Source: Gammaproteobacteria bacterium
GTDB taxonomy: Bacteria > Pseudomonadota > Gammaproteobacteria > Chromatiales > Chromatiaceae
Direction: 5' to 3'
Assembly: GCA_024277555.1 (NCBI GenBank)
Contig: JAJRUY010000081.1
Coordinates: forward strand, 1-14,375
DNA: 14,375 bases
Below, in pieces: positions 1 through 6,192 of the stretch; the stretch's first letter is position 1; the number at the start of each line of letters is the position of its first letter. The position numbers and the translations under genes were made by a program. The notes under the pieces were generated by a model. The model was not told where the DNA came from and made no database searches. It was given only the letters and a program-made list of their open reading frames with translations.

Positions 1-1068
1 AGCAAAAAGAACCGCCCCAAAAAACCCTTGGGAAAGCTGACACTGGTGACACCGGCTCGCAAACAGGCAAACGTACTGAAAAAGGCGCTAAAACACGGTA
101 GCGCCATTGCTGGTGGCATGTCCCTGGCCAAGAATCTGGCCAACCTGCCCGGAAACATCTGCACCCCGGAATATCTTGCCGACACGGCAAGAAAGCTGGG
201 GCGCAAATCCACCAAGCTCAAGGCCACAGCACTCACGGAAAAACAGATGCAGCGGCTGGGCATGGGCGCCCTGCTGTCTGTTTCCCGTGGCAGCCGCGAA
301 CCGGCAAAACTGATCATCCTGGAATATCGTGGCGCCAAGGAAAACAGCCGCCCGGTAGTACTGGTGGGCAAAGGTCTGACCTTCGATGCCGGAGGTATCT
401 CCATCAAGCCTTCCGCCAACATGGACGAAATGAAATATGACATGTGTGGTGGCGCCAGCGTACTGGGCGCCCTGCAAGCCTGCGCCGAACTGGAACTTCC
501 CATCAATGTAGTCGGCATTGTGCCCTGTTCCGAGAACCTTCCGGATGGCGATGCCAACAAGCCCGGAGACATCGTCACCAGCATGGCGGGACTGACCATC
601 GAGATCCTCAACACCGACGCAGAAGGGCGTTTGATTCTGTGTGATGCGCTAACCTACGCCGGACGCTTCAAGCCTGCGGCCGTTATTGACATAGCCACCC
701 TCACCGGCGCCTGTGTTGTCGCCCTGGGGCACCATACCACCGGACTGCTTGGCAATGACGACAAGCTGGCAGATGAATTGCTGCAGGCGGGTGAATGCAT
801 CAACGATCCTGCCTGGCGCTTGCCCATGAACGATGACTATGCCAGGCAACTGGACAGCAATTTTGCAGATATGGCCAATATCGGCGGCAAGGGGGCGGGT
901 ACCATTACCGCTGCCTGTTTCCTCTCCCGCTTTACCGAAAAATACAAGTGGGCGCATCTGGATATCGCCGGCACAGCCTGGAAAAGCGGAAAGGACAAAG
1001 GTGCTACCGGCCGCCCGGTTCCACTACTCATGCAGATGCTGTTGAAACGCAGCAAGCAAGTGGAATGA
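1..1068 (+). CDS. pepA: Leucyl aminopeptidase (PepA, M17 family), 5'-truncated by the window edge
   Basis: This is the C-terminal catalytic portion, about 355 residues, of an M17 cytosolic leucyl aminopeptidase; full-length members are about 500 residues. The frame is open from base 1, so the missing N-terminal domain lies outside the window. The two-metal active site is visible: GKGLTFDAGG (about 367-396) with a metal-binding Lys and Asp, IKPSANMDEMKYD with the catalytic Lys and a metal Asp, and NTDAEGR (610-630) with metal Asp and Glu plus the active-site Arg. The late GKGAGTITAACFL segment is also typical. The family removes N-terminal residues from peptides as a hexamer; PepA in E. coli is also a DNA-binding accessory factor in Xer recombination and carAB control. 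Whether this copy binds DNA cannot be judged without the N-terminal domain. Its stop overlaps the holC start (ATGA), indicating translational coupling. Confidence 0.96.
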   Translation, partial: SKKNRPKKPLGKLTLVTPARKQANVLKKALKHGSAIAGGMSLAKNLANLPGNICTPEYLADTARKLGRKSTKLKATALTEKQMQRLGMGALLSVSRGSREPAKLIILEYRGAKENSRPVVLVGKGLTFDAGGISIKPSANMDEMKYDMCGGASVLGALQACAELELPINVVGIVPCSENLPDGDANKPGDIVTSMAGLTIEILNTDAEGRLILCDALTYAGRFKPAAVIDIATLTGACVVALGHHTTGLLGNDDKLADELLQAGECINDPAWRLPMNDDYARQLDSNFADMANIGGKGAGTITAACFLSRFTEKYKWAHLDIAGTAWKSGKDKGATGRPVPLLMQMLLKRSKQVE

Positions 1069-1493
1069 CAAAGATCGACTTCTACATCCTGCAACCGGGC
1101 GGCAGGGGAAACCGCTACACCCTGGCCGCCCGGCTGGCGGAAAAAGCCTGGTCATCCGGACATCGGGTGCTGGTGGCCACAGAATCTGCAGAAGATTTGC
1201 GCCATATGGATCGCCTGCTATGGGTGCATCGCGACCAGAGCTTCCTTCCCCACGGCATTCTGAGAAAAGCAGATCCCGTCCTGAACCCGGTATTGCTCAG
1301 CACCCCGGATGATGCAGGTGATGAACATGACGTGCTGATCAACCTGTGCCTGGCCATTCCCGATTATTTCAGCCGTTTTGAACGAGTGGCGGAATGTGTG
1401 GATCAGGACAGGCTGCCGCTTGAGGCAAGCCGCAAGCGCTACCGTTTCTACCAGGAATGTGGGTACCCCCTCTCCATACATAACATAAATTGA
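1065..1493 (+). CDS. holC: DNA polymerase III subunit chi (HolC)
   Basis: A 142-residue protein, close to the E. coli chi length of 147. Chi belongs to the clamp-loader complex and links the polymerase III holoenzyme to single-strand binding protein. The N-terminus MTKIDFYIL and the C-terminal block RKRYRFYQECGYPL are characteristic of HolC, and both ends of the family are present. The open frame extends upstream into pepA, but the ATG at 1065 is the sensible start because it overlaps the pepA stop as ATGA and matches the family N-terminus. The pepA-holC order is the usual gammaproteobacterial one. Normally valS follows; here it does not, and a MITE-like element starts 9 bp after the holC stop. 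Confidence 0.94.
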   Translation: MTKIDFYILQPGGRGNRYTLAARLAEKAWSSGHRVLVATESAEDLRHMDRLLWVHRDQSFLPHGILRKADPVLNPVLLSTPDDAGDEHDVLINLCLAIPDYFSRFERVAECVDQDRLPLEASRKRYRFYQECGYPLSIHNIN

Positions 1494-1502
1494 TTGACAA
1501 TA

Positions 1503-1661
1503 GGGCACCTCGAAAAATACAGATTTCGTCACTCCAGCGAAAGCCAGAGTCCAGACAAATCAACAGATTGTGGATACCGGCCTCGGCTCTGGCATCCTGC
1601 TTCGCTCTACCTCCTCCATCCTTGGAGTCGTGCGCCGGTATGACAATTATTCGAGGCACCC
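1503..1661. mobile_element. MITE-like miniature element, family B copy 1 (AATA target duplication)
   Basis: A 159-bp segment with terminal inverted repeats: left GGGCACCTCGAAAAAT (1503-1518) and, reverse-complemented, right GGGTGCCTCGAATAAT (1646-1661), matching at 13 of 16 positions. It is flanked on both sides by the non-palindromic direct repeat AATA (1499-1502 and 1662-1665), as expected of a transposition target duplication. No transposase-sized frame lies inside. The termini and size suggest a non-autonomous derivative mobilised in trans. The ends resemble those of some IS5-group elements, but that assignment is from memory and unverified. It sits directly after holC, where valS would usually be. 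Confidence 0.75.
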
Positions 1662-1686
1662 AATAAATAACGGAACCAAAAAACCA

Positions 1687-2133
1687 ATGAAAGAAGCTGG
1701 CTCAAAGCCAGACGACGGCGAGAAGCTCACCCTCAAGGAAGTTGTCGCCATGGGCATAGGCGGCATGGTGGGGGGTGGCATTTTTTCCGTGCTGGGACTG
1801 GCCATTGCCCAGGCGGGACATGCAGCGCCCATTGCTTTTGCCATCGGCGGCATCATTGCCCTGATTACCGGATTGTCCTATGCGCACTTGGGCCTGGCAT
1901 TTCAGTCCAGTGGCGGAAGCTTTACCTTTCTCGAACATGCGTTTAAAAACCGCAATATCGCTGCCATGGGGGGATGGCTGCTGCTGGTAGGCTATGTCGG
2001 GACAATGGCGCTGTACGCCTATCTGTGGAACAACAATGCCAGCAATCTGTTGTGGATAGGGATTATTTATCTGTCTGTAATTATCACTGAACTATTGTTC
2101 AGCCAGCGGCGACTGTTACTAAAAACACACTGA
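1687..2133 (+). pseudogene. Remnant of an APC-superfamily amino acid permease (probable internal deletion)
   Basis: A 148-residue frame from the ATG at 1687. The first ~110 residues look like the start of an APC-superfamily amino acid permease: KLTLKEVVAMGIGGMVGGGI (TM1 with its glycine-rich unwound motif), a second hydrophobic segment (APIAFAIGGIIALITGLSYA) and a third (AAMGGWLLLVGYVGTMALYA). Family members have about 430-500 residues and 12 helices. Here TM3 runs straight into NNNASNLLWIGIIYLSVIIT and a charged tail ending in KTH, which resembles the last helix and cytoplasmic tail of a transporter. The simplest reading is an in-frame internal deletion that removed roughly helices 4-11. No missing part is visible in the following 110 bp. 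There is no clear Shine-Dalgarno site, and MITE B copy 1 ends 25 bp upstream of the ATG. A short functional membrane protein is an unlikely alternative. Confidence 0.7.
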
Positions 2134-2145
2134 TGGAGCATACAC

Positions 2146-2219
2146 CTGCCCGCTGATCGTGTGGGCAGGAAGGATGGATGCAGTGATTCACCTTTTTCAC
2201 CCACTCGATCAGTGGGCAG
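2146..2219. repeat. 20-bp imperfect inverted repeat between convergent genes
   Basis: The left arm CTGCCCGCTGATCGTGTGGG (2146-2165) matches the reverse complement of the right arm (2200-2219; read as CTGCCCACTGATCGAGTGGG) at 18 of 20 positions, with a 34-nt spacer. Each arm is also partly self-complementary, for example CCCACT-CGATC-AGTGGG at 2200-2216, so it can fold either as two small hairpins or one long one. It lies between the convergent permease remnant and the beta-CASP gene, which suits a bidirectional transcription stop. No uridine tract directly follows either stem, so a canonical Rho-independent terminator is not supported. A REP-like element is an alternative. Confidence 0.6.
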
Positions 2220-2246
2220 AGCAAAATCTTTTGGCGGCAAAAAGTT

Positions 2247-3641
2247 TTACAGCATAAATGACTGATGCAGCCTGGGCATTTTGACCTGGGTATTATTCAG
2301 CTTGCTCGCAAACACCCGCATGGTTTCTTCTTCGCCATGCACCAGGAAAGTGGTTTTTGGATTACCGGCATGCTGATGCCATGCCAGCAACCCGGCCTGA
2401 TCTGCATGAGCTGAAAAACCGCCGATGGTATAGATACGCGCACGCACCGGGATCTCTTCACCAAAAATACGCACCTTCTCTGCACCGTCAATAATACGGC
2501 GCGCCAGGGTTCCCCGGGCAGCATAGCCAACGAAAATTACACTACTCTCCTTGCGCCAGAGGTTGTGCTTGAGATGATGCCGGATCCGCCCTCCCGTACA
2601 CATGCCTGAGCCTGCCATGATTACTGCGCCACTGTCGATCTGGTTGATGACCATGGATTCCGCCGTCTCGCGGGTAAAATGCAAGCCAGGCAAACTGAAG
2701 GGATTGCTGCCATCGGTCGAAATTTTCAGAGTCTCGGTGTCATAGCATTCCGGATGCCGTTCAAATATGCGGGTAGCAGAAATCGCCATGGGTGAATCAA
2801 GAAAGACATTGGTAAAATGTGCAAGCTGTTTGTTCTCCACCCCTTCACGCAAATAGTAGAGAATCTCCTGGGCGCGCTCCAGCGCAAATGTGGGAATAAT
2901 GACATTCCCTCCACACTCCATGGTCTCATTGATCGCTGTATAGAGCTCGTCGATGGATGGCTGCAGCTGCTTGTGCAGGCGGTTGCCATAAGTGGATTCC
3001 ATGACTAGGGTATCCGCTTCGGGAGGTGGTGTGGGGTCACGCAGTATGGCGCGACCGCTGTAGCCAAGATCACCAGAAAAGAGCAGGCGGTGCTTGCGCC
3101 CGTCTTCTTCCAGTTCCAGAAAAATACTGGCTGAACCCAGAATATGGCCGGCATTGATATAGGTCGCAGCTATTCCCGGAGCAAGCTGTAACGGCTGGCC
3201 GTAATCAGCTTTGCGGCCAAAGTAGTCGAGGCTGTTAAGCGCATCCAGCACCGTGTACAGCGGCTCCACCTGTTTATCATGATTTCCACTGCGGCGGCGC
3301 GCCCTGCGCTGTTGATAGCGCGCCTCTTCTTCCTGCAGCCCTGCGGCATCCAGCATCACCAGTCTCGCCAGTTCAACCGATGCTCCGGTGGTAATGATCT
3401 CTCCACGAAAGCCACGCCTGGCCAGCAACGGAATCCGTCCACAATGATCAAGGTGCGCATGGGTAAGCAGCAGGAAGTCAATCTCTGCGGGATCAAAACC
3501 AAATGGCTGCGAATTTTCTTCAACCAGTTCGCGGCCACCCTGGTACAAACCACAGTCGATGAGCACTTTCTTTCCGGAACATTCGAGCAGATGACAGGAG
3601 CCGGTAACACCCAGATCCGCGCCGTGAAAGGATAGTTTCAT
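2247..3641 (-). CDS. Metallo-beta-lactamase-fold beta-CASP ribonuclease-like protein
   Basis: A 464-residue protein of the beta-CASP branch of the metallo-beta-lactamase superfamily, related to CPSF73 and bacterial exo/endoribonucleases. Visible elements are the zinc motif HAHLDH (61-66), H166 in AGHILGSAS, D191 in FSGDLG, the beta-CASP motif MESTYGNR (214-221), GSGMCTGGR (344-352), FSAHAD (409-414) with the metal-ligand His, and H435 in VHGEEE. All key residues are present, so an active zinc-dependent RNA nuclease is likely, though its substrate is unknown. The frame runs 39 bp further upstream, but that ATG falls in the end of a repeat element. The ATG at 3641 is preceded by GGAGAAAGACC, a good ribosome-binding site, and gives the family N-terminus MKLSFHGA. 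It is a single gene; element A copy 1 begins 28 bp upstream of the start and may affect expression. Confidence 0.9.
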   Translation of the reverse strand: MKLSFHGADLGVTGSCHLLECSGKKVLIDCGLYQGGRELVEENSQPFGFDPAEIDFLLLTHAHLDHCGRIPLLARRGFRGEIITTGASVELARLVMLDAAGLQEEEARYQQRRARRRSGNHDKQVEPLYTVLDALNSLDYFGRKADYGQPLQLAPGIAATYINAGHILGSASIFLELEEDGRKHRLLFSGDLGYSGRAILRDPTPPPEADTLVMESTYGNRLHKQLQPSIDELYTAINETMECGGNVIIPTFALERAQEILYYLREGVENKQLAHFTNVFLDSPMAISATRIFERHPECYDTETLKISTDGSNPFSLPGLHFTRETAESMVINQIDSGAVIMAGSGMCTGGRIRHHLKHNLWRKESSVIFVGYAARGTLARRIIDGAEKVRIFGEEIPVRARIYTIGGFSAHADQAGLLAWHQHAGNPKTTFLVHGEEETMRVFASKLNNTQVKMPRLHQSFML

Positions 3642-3669
3642 GGTCTTTCTCCAAGCAGTCCAGGGACAA

Positions 3670-3844
3670 TTAACCCGCATTTATTCCTGAGCCGGAAGCC
3701 GGTTATGGGAAAAGACCGATGATTCAGCCTGTTACCAATAATCGGACAATTGCCAACATCTTCACCCAGTCATGTTCGGATTTCCGCCCAATCCGGCTGC
3801 GCATCGACCGGAATTCCCGAACCCCGGTGAGAAATGCGGGTTAA
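3670..3844. mobile_element. TTAA-flanked miniature element, family A copy 1
   Basis: A 167-bp body (3674-3840) bounded by TTAA on both sides (3670-3673, 3841-3844). Terminal inverted repeats begin CCCGCATTT at the left and, reverse-complemented, CCCGCATTTCTCACC at the right; the second matches the consensus CCCGSATNTTTCACC shared with the copies at 7779 and 14035. No coding frame belongs to it. An internal CCGATGATT (from about 3717) also occurs in copy 3, and an internal TTTCCGCCCA (3782-3791) also occurs in copy 2, hinting at common descent. Because TTAA is its own complement, target duplication and extended inverted repeat cannot be told apart here. It occupies the space upstream of the beta-CASP gene. 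Confidence 0.7.
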
Positions 3845-3846
3845 AG

Positions 3847-3935
3847 TATAGGGCATTTCTTGGAAATTTCTGATCAATTCGTCATCCCGGCCTTAGCCAG
3901 GGCGGCAAAAACCGGATTATTCAAGGTGCCCTATA
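3847..3935. mobile_element. Degenerate 81-bp miniature element, family B copy 2 (TATA flanks)
   Basis: The body 3851-3931 starts GGGCATTTCTTGGAAAT and, reverse-complemented from the right, GGGCACCTTGAATAATCC. The right end is close to the right end of the element at 1503-1661 (GGGTGCCTCGAATAAT). Both sides are flanked by TATA (3847-3850, 3932-3935). An internal TCGTCATCCCGGCC resembles TCGTCACTCC in copy 1. It lies 2 bp from element A copy 1, so two unrelated miniature elements are adjacent. It appears older and more decayed than copy 1. Nothing coding is present. Confidence 0.5.
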
Positions 3936-3962
3936 ATCAAACACTACTCCCCGGCGCCTGTT

Positions 3963-3982
3963 GCTACAAGAAATCTTGCAGC
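3963..3982. other. Small hairpin downstream of the five-gene operon
   Basis: GCTACAAG-AAAT-CTTGCAGC forms an 8-bp stem (one G-U/A-C position depending on strand) with a 4-nt loop, 14 bp beyond the META-domain gene stop on the minus strand. No T-run follows on either strand, so I do not call it a Rho-independent terminator. It is simply the only stem seen between the operon end and the miniature element. Confidence 0.3.
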
Positions 3983-3996
3983 TATTGCAAAAAGTA

Positions 3997-4896
3997 TTAT
4001 TCGAGCTTTCTGCCGGGAATAAAGATCAGGGAGCCACTCTGATCAGTGGAATTCCACGACAGCACCAGTTGCAGGCCGACAAGGCTGAAGCTGCTCGTGT
4101 TGCCCAGGCTCCGCAGGTAACTGCTTTCCATGTGCATGACATCCTCCGGGCAGACCTTGCGGGTACTGCCCACCGGACCAAGCTTTACCCTGCCACCTGC
4201 ATCTTCCTGGTCTTTCATATCAGCAAAATAACTATTGCAACCTGCATTTCCCTTAATCTGCCCGTCATCATAAGTCAGGCTTATCTGCAAATCTTCCGGT
4301 ACGGTTTCGCCATTGAGCATGGCCAAAATCCATTCTGTTCCACCGATATCTTCAACCGACAGCCTCCCTGTCAGCTTCACTGGCATTTCCCTGAAATTAC
4401 CATCTTTCTCGTAAGCCCAGCTTCGCGTTGTTTTTTGTGCCGGACAGCAAGCAGGATCAGTGGCGGCATGTTCAACAAGGTTGACAATAATTTTGTTGCC
4501 CTCTATTTCACCACCAAGAATCTGCACCCTGTCACCGACAAAAATGGATCGACTGGATATATTGCCGTTTGCCAGATCCAGAATCACCAGGTAATTGAAA
4601 ACTCCGCTACCCCCGGGAGCATCCCAGAAGGCCAGCACGATTTCTTCCTTTCCATCTCCATCCAGATCCCCCAGCAGCTCAAAGCCGTCAATCAGTCCGC
4701 GGGGTTGTCTATTTGGCGCAGAAGATTCTTCCAGTGCGTCAGCAGCAACCAGTGACGACACGGCGGCATCGGGCGCAACGCCACCTGCCGCAGATTTTTC
4801 CTGCGCTCCTTCTGCAGAAGTGCCAACGGCTGCATACAAAGAAACAGCTGCTCCAGAGAGAAGCAAAAACCACAGTAATTTTTGTATAAAAATCAT
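3997..4896 (-). CDS. Secreted META (HslJ-like) domain protein of unknown function
   Basis: A 299-residue protein. Residues 1-22 form a Sec-type signal peptide (charged start, hydrophobic FLLLSGAAVSL, probable cut near LYA), with no lipobox cysteine, so a periplasmic location is expected. A low-complexity Ala/Ser linker (24-60) follows. Residues 66-175 hold GDLDGDGKEEIVL (76-88), which resembles an FG-GAP or calcium-loop repeat, and a DPACCPAQ motif (147-154). Residues 187-293 form a META domain: TEWILAMLNG, GNAGCNSYF (217-225), STRKVCPEDVMHMESSYL and a terminal GSLIFIPG strand. META domains occur in HslJ and other envelope or stress proteins, but the biochemical role is unknown. Its ATG overlaps the stop of the thioinosine phosphorylase gene (ATGA), so it is translationally coupled as the last gene of the operon. 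Why an envelope protein follows purine salvage genes is unclear. Confidence 0.82.
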   Translation of the reverse strand: MIFIQKLLWFLLLSGAAVSLYAAVGTSAEGAQEKSAAGGVAPDAAVSSLVAADALEESSAPNRQPRGLIDGFELLGDLDGDGKEEIVLAFWDAPGGSGVFNYLVILDLANGNISSRSIFVGDRVQILGGEIEGNKIIVNLVEHAATDPACCPAQKTTRSWAYEKDGNFREMPVKLTGRLSVEDIGGTEWILAMLNGETVPEDLQISLTYDDGQIKGNAGCNSYFADMKDQEDAGGRVKLGPVGSTRKVCPEDVMHMESSYLRSLGNTSSFSLVGLQLVLSWNSTDQSGSLIFIPGRKLE

Positions 4897-5636
4897 GGCC
4901 AGTCAGCTTCCATATTTCCAAGTAGCAGTTTTACCGACTCAATGGATGTGTCCAGGTTTTTCTGTATGTCCTGCATGGTAATCGGCCCCCTTCCAATCCC
5001 CGCTGCCCAGTTGACGACCAGGGACAGGTGCGCAAAACACAAGTCGAGCTCTCTTGCCAGAGCCGCCTCCGGCATACCGGTCATTCCCACCAGGTCGCAA
5101 CCATCACGGTGCATGCGCTGAATCTCGGCTGCGGACTCAAGACGCGGCCCCTGGGTGGCTCCATAGGTTCCCTCGGTTTTGATCCGCACACTGGCGCGTC
5201 GGCCTGCCTGAATCAGGATGTTGCGCAGCTGTTCACAATACGGCCGGGAAAAATCCACATGCTTTACCGGCGACACGTCGCAGCAATCAATAAAGGTATG
5301 CTCCCTGCCCCAGGTATAATCAATAATCTGATCGGGTATGCACAATATGCCTGGCTCCATGGTAATCCCTCCCACAGATGCGACACTGATAATGCTTTTG
5401 ACTCCGATGGAATCCAGAGCCCAGATATTTGCACGATAGTTCACCTTGTGTGGCGGAATGGTATGGCCACCACCATGGCGCGGAAGGAACACCACAGGCA
5501 GCTCGCCGAAGCGGCCAAATGTCAGGGGTGCCGAAGGTTCTCCGTAAGGCGTGGCCACGACCTTCTGGCGCTCCACTTCCAGGGACTCCAGCCAGGCAAG
5601 TCCCGAGCCGCCCACAATCGCTATTCGTTCAGTCAT
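4893..5636 (-). CDS. S-methyl-5'-thioinosine phosphorylase (MTIP, PA3004-like)
   Basis: A 247-residue member of the MTA phosphorylase/purine nucleoside phosphorylase family. It would cleave methylthioinosine with phosphate to hypoxanthine and 5-methylthioribose-1-phosphate, a by-product route of polyamine synthesis. Family signatures are VGGSG near the start, PRHGGGHTIPPHKVNYRAN (52-70), TEGTYGATQGPRLESAAEI (154-172) and VGMTGMPEAALARELDLC (183-200). At the base-recognition position VVNWAAG carries Asn209 where MTA phosphorylases have the Asp of ATDYDCW; Asn is what 6-oxopurine-specific enzymes use. With nagZ in the same operon, as beside P. aeruginosa PA3004, MTIP is preferred over MTA phosphorylase. 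The frame extends 123 bp upstream inside the phosphoribosyltransferase gene, but the ATG at 5636 gives the family N-terminus MTERIAIVGGSG. The 8-bp overlap with the upstream gene implies coupling. Confidence 0.88.
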   Translation of the reverse strand: MTERIAIVGGSGLAWLESLEVERQKVVATPYGEPSAPLTFGRFGELPVVFLPRHGGGHTIPPHKVNYRANIWALDSIGVKSIISVASVGGITMEPGILCIPDQIIDYTWGREHTFIDCCDVSPVKHVDFSRPYCEQLRNILIQAGRRASVRIKTEGTYGATQGPRLESAAEIQRMHRDGCDLVGMTGMPEAALARELDLCFAHLSLVVNWAAGIGRGPITMQDIQKNLDTSIESVKLLLGNMEADWP

Positions 5637-6189
5637 GCTGTTTTTCCTGTATGAAAAATATGCCCGGAGCGTTACGCCAGTAGCCTTTGTAATCCATCCC
5701 GTAACCAAACAGATAGTGATCCGGCGTATCCAAACCGACAATATCCGCCTGCATGTCATTACAGCGCTGATGCAGTTTCTTGATCAACACCACGGAAATG
5801 ATTTCTTTCGCGCCTGCTTCCTTGCAATAATCCACGATGGCCTGCAGCGTATAACCTTCATCCAGAATATCATCTACAACAACCACTGTTTCCCCGGCCA
5901 AAGAGCATTCCGGTGTTTTTTTCCACTGCAAATCGGTGCCGAAGGTGCGTTCCCGGTAACGGGTCGCATGCAGGTAGTCCACGCGCAGGGGGAAATCCAG
6001 GCGCGGCAGCAACATGCCCAGAGGAATCAGCCCTCCATTCATTACCGCCAGCAACAGTGGATTGCTCAAAGCCACCCTTTCGGTGAGTTTCACTGCCATA
6101 CGATCCAGTGCCGCTTCCACTTCCTCGCGGGAATACAGCAGCTGTGCATTGTTTCTGATTTCTTGCATATCTTGCACAGGGTTGCTCAT
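5629..6189 (-). CDS. hpt: Hypoxanthine-guanine phosphoribosyltransferase
   Basis: A 186-residue type I phosphoribosyltransferase that would convert hypoxanthine (and perhaps guanine) plus PRPP to IMP (or GMP) in the cytoplasm. The PRPP loop VVVVDDILDEGYTL (102-115) carries the acidic pair and Thr. An early AVMNGGLIPLGMLL segment, the flexible-loop region RYRERTFGTDL, and the C-terminal purine-binding region GYGMDYKGYWRNAPGIF (162-178) fit the hypoxanthine-guanine subfamily. Length matches bacterial Hpt (about 180). The ATG at 6189 lies 3 bp after the nagZ stop, and the gene overlaps the next gene by 8 bp. Placement next to a hypoxanthine-releasing phosphorylase argues that its main substrate in this context is hypoxanthine; xanthine or guanine use cannot be excluded from sequence. 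Confidence 0.9.
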   Translation of the reverse strand: MSNPVQDMQEIRNNAQLLYSREEVEAALDRMAVKLTERVALSNPLLLAVMNGGLIPLGMLLPRLDFPLRVDYLHATRYRERTFGTDLQWKKTPECSLAGETVVVVDDILDEGYTLQAIVDYCKEAGAKEIISVVLIKKLHQRCNDMQADIVGLDTPDHYLFGYGMDYKGYWRNAPGIFFIQEKQHD

Positions 6190-6192
6190 TGC

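Noticed and set aside
3642..3680. Upstream start codon extending the beta-CASP protein by 13 residues
   Set aside because: The ATG falls in a repeat end with no ribosome-binding site, whereas the ATG at 3641 has a strong one and gives the family N-terminus.
3961..4755. 264-codon open frame on the plus strand
   Set aside because: It is antisense to the META-domain gene, whose signal peptide, domain motifs and coupled start are convincing. The antisense product has no coherent features.
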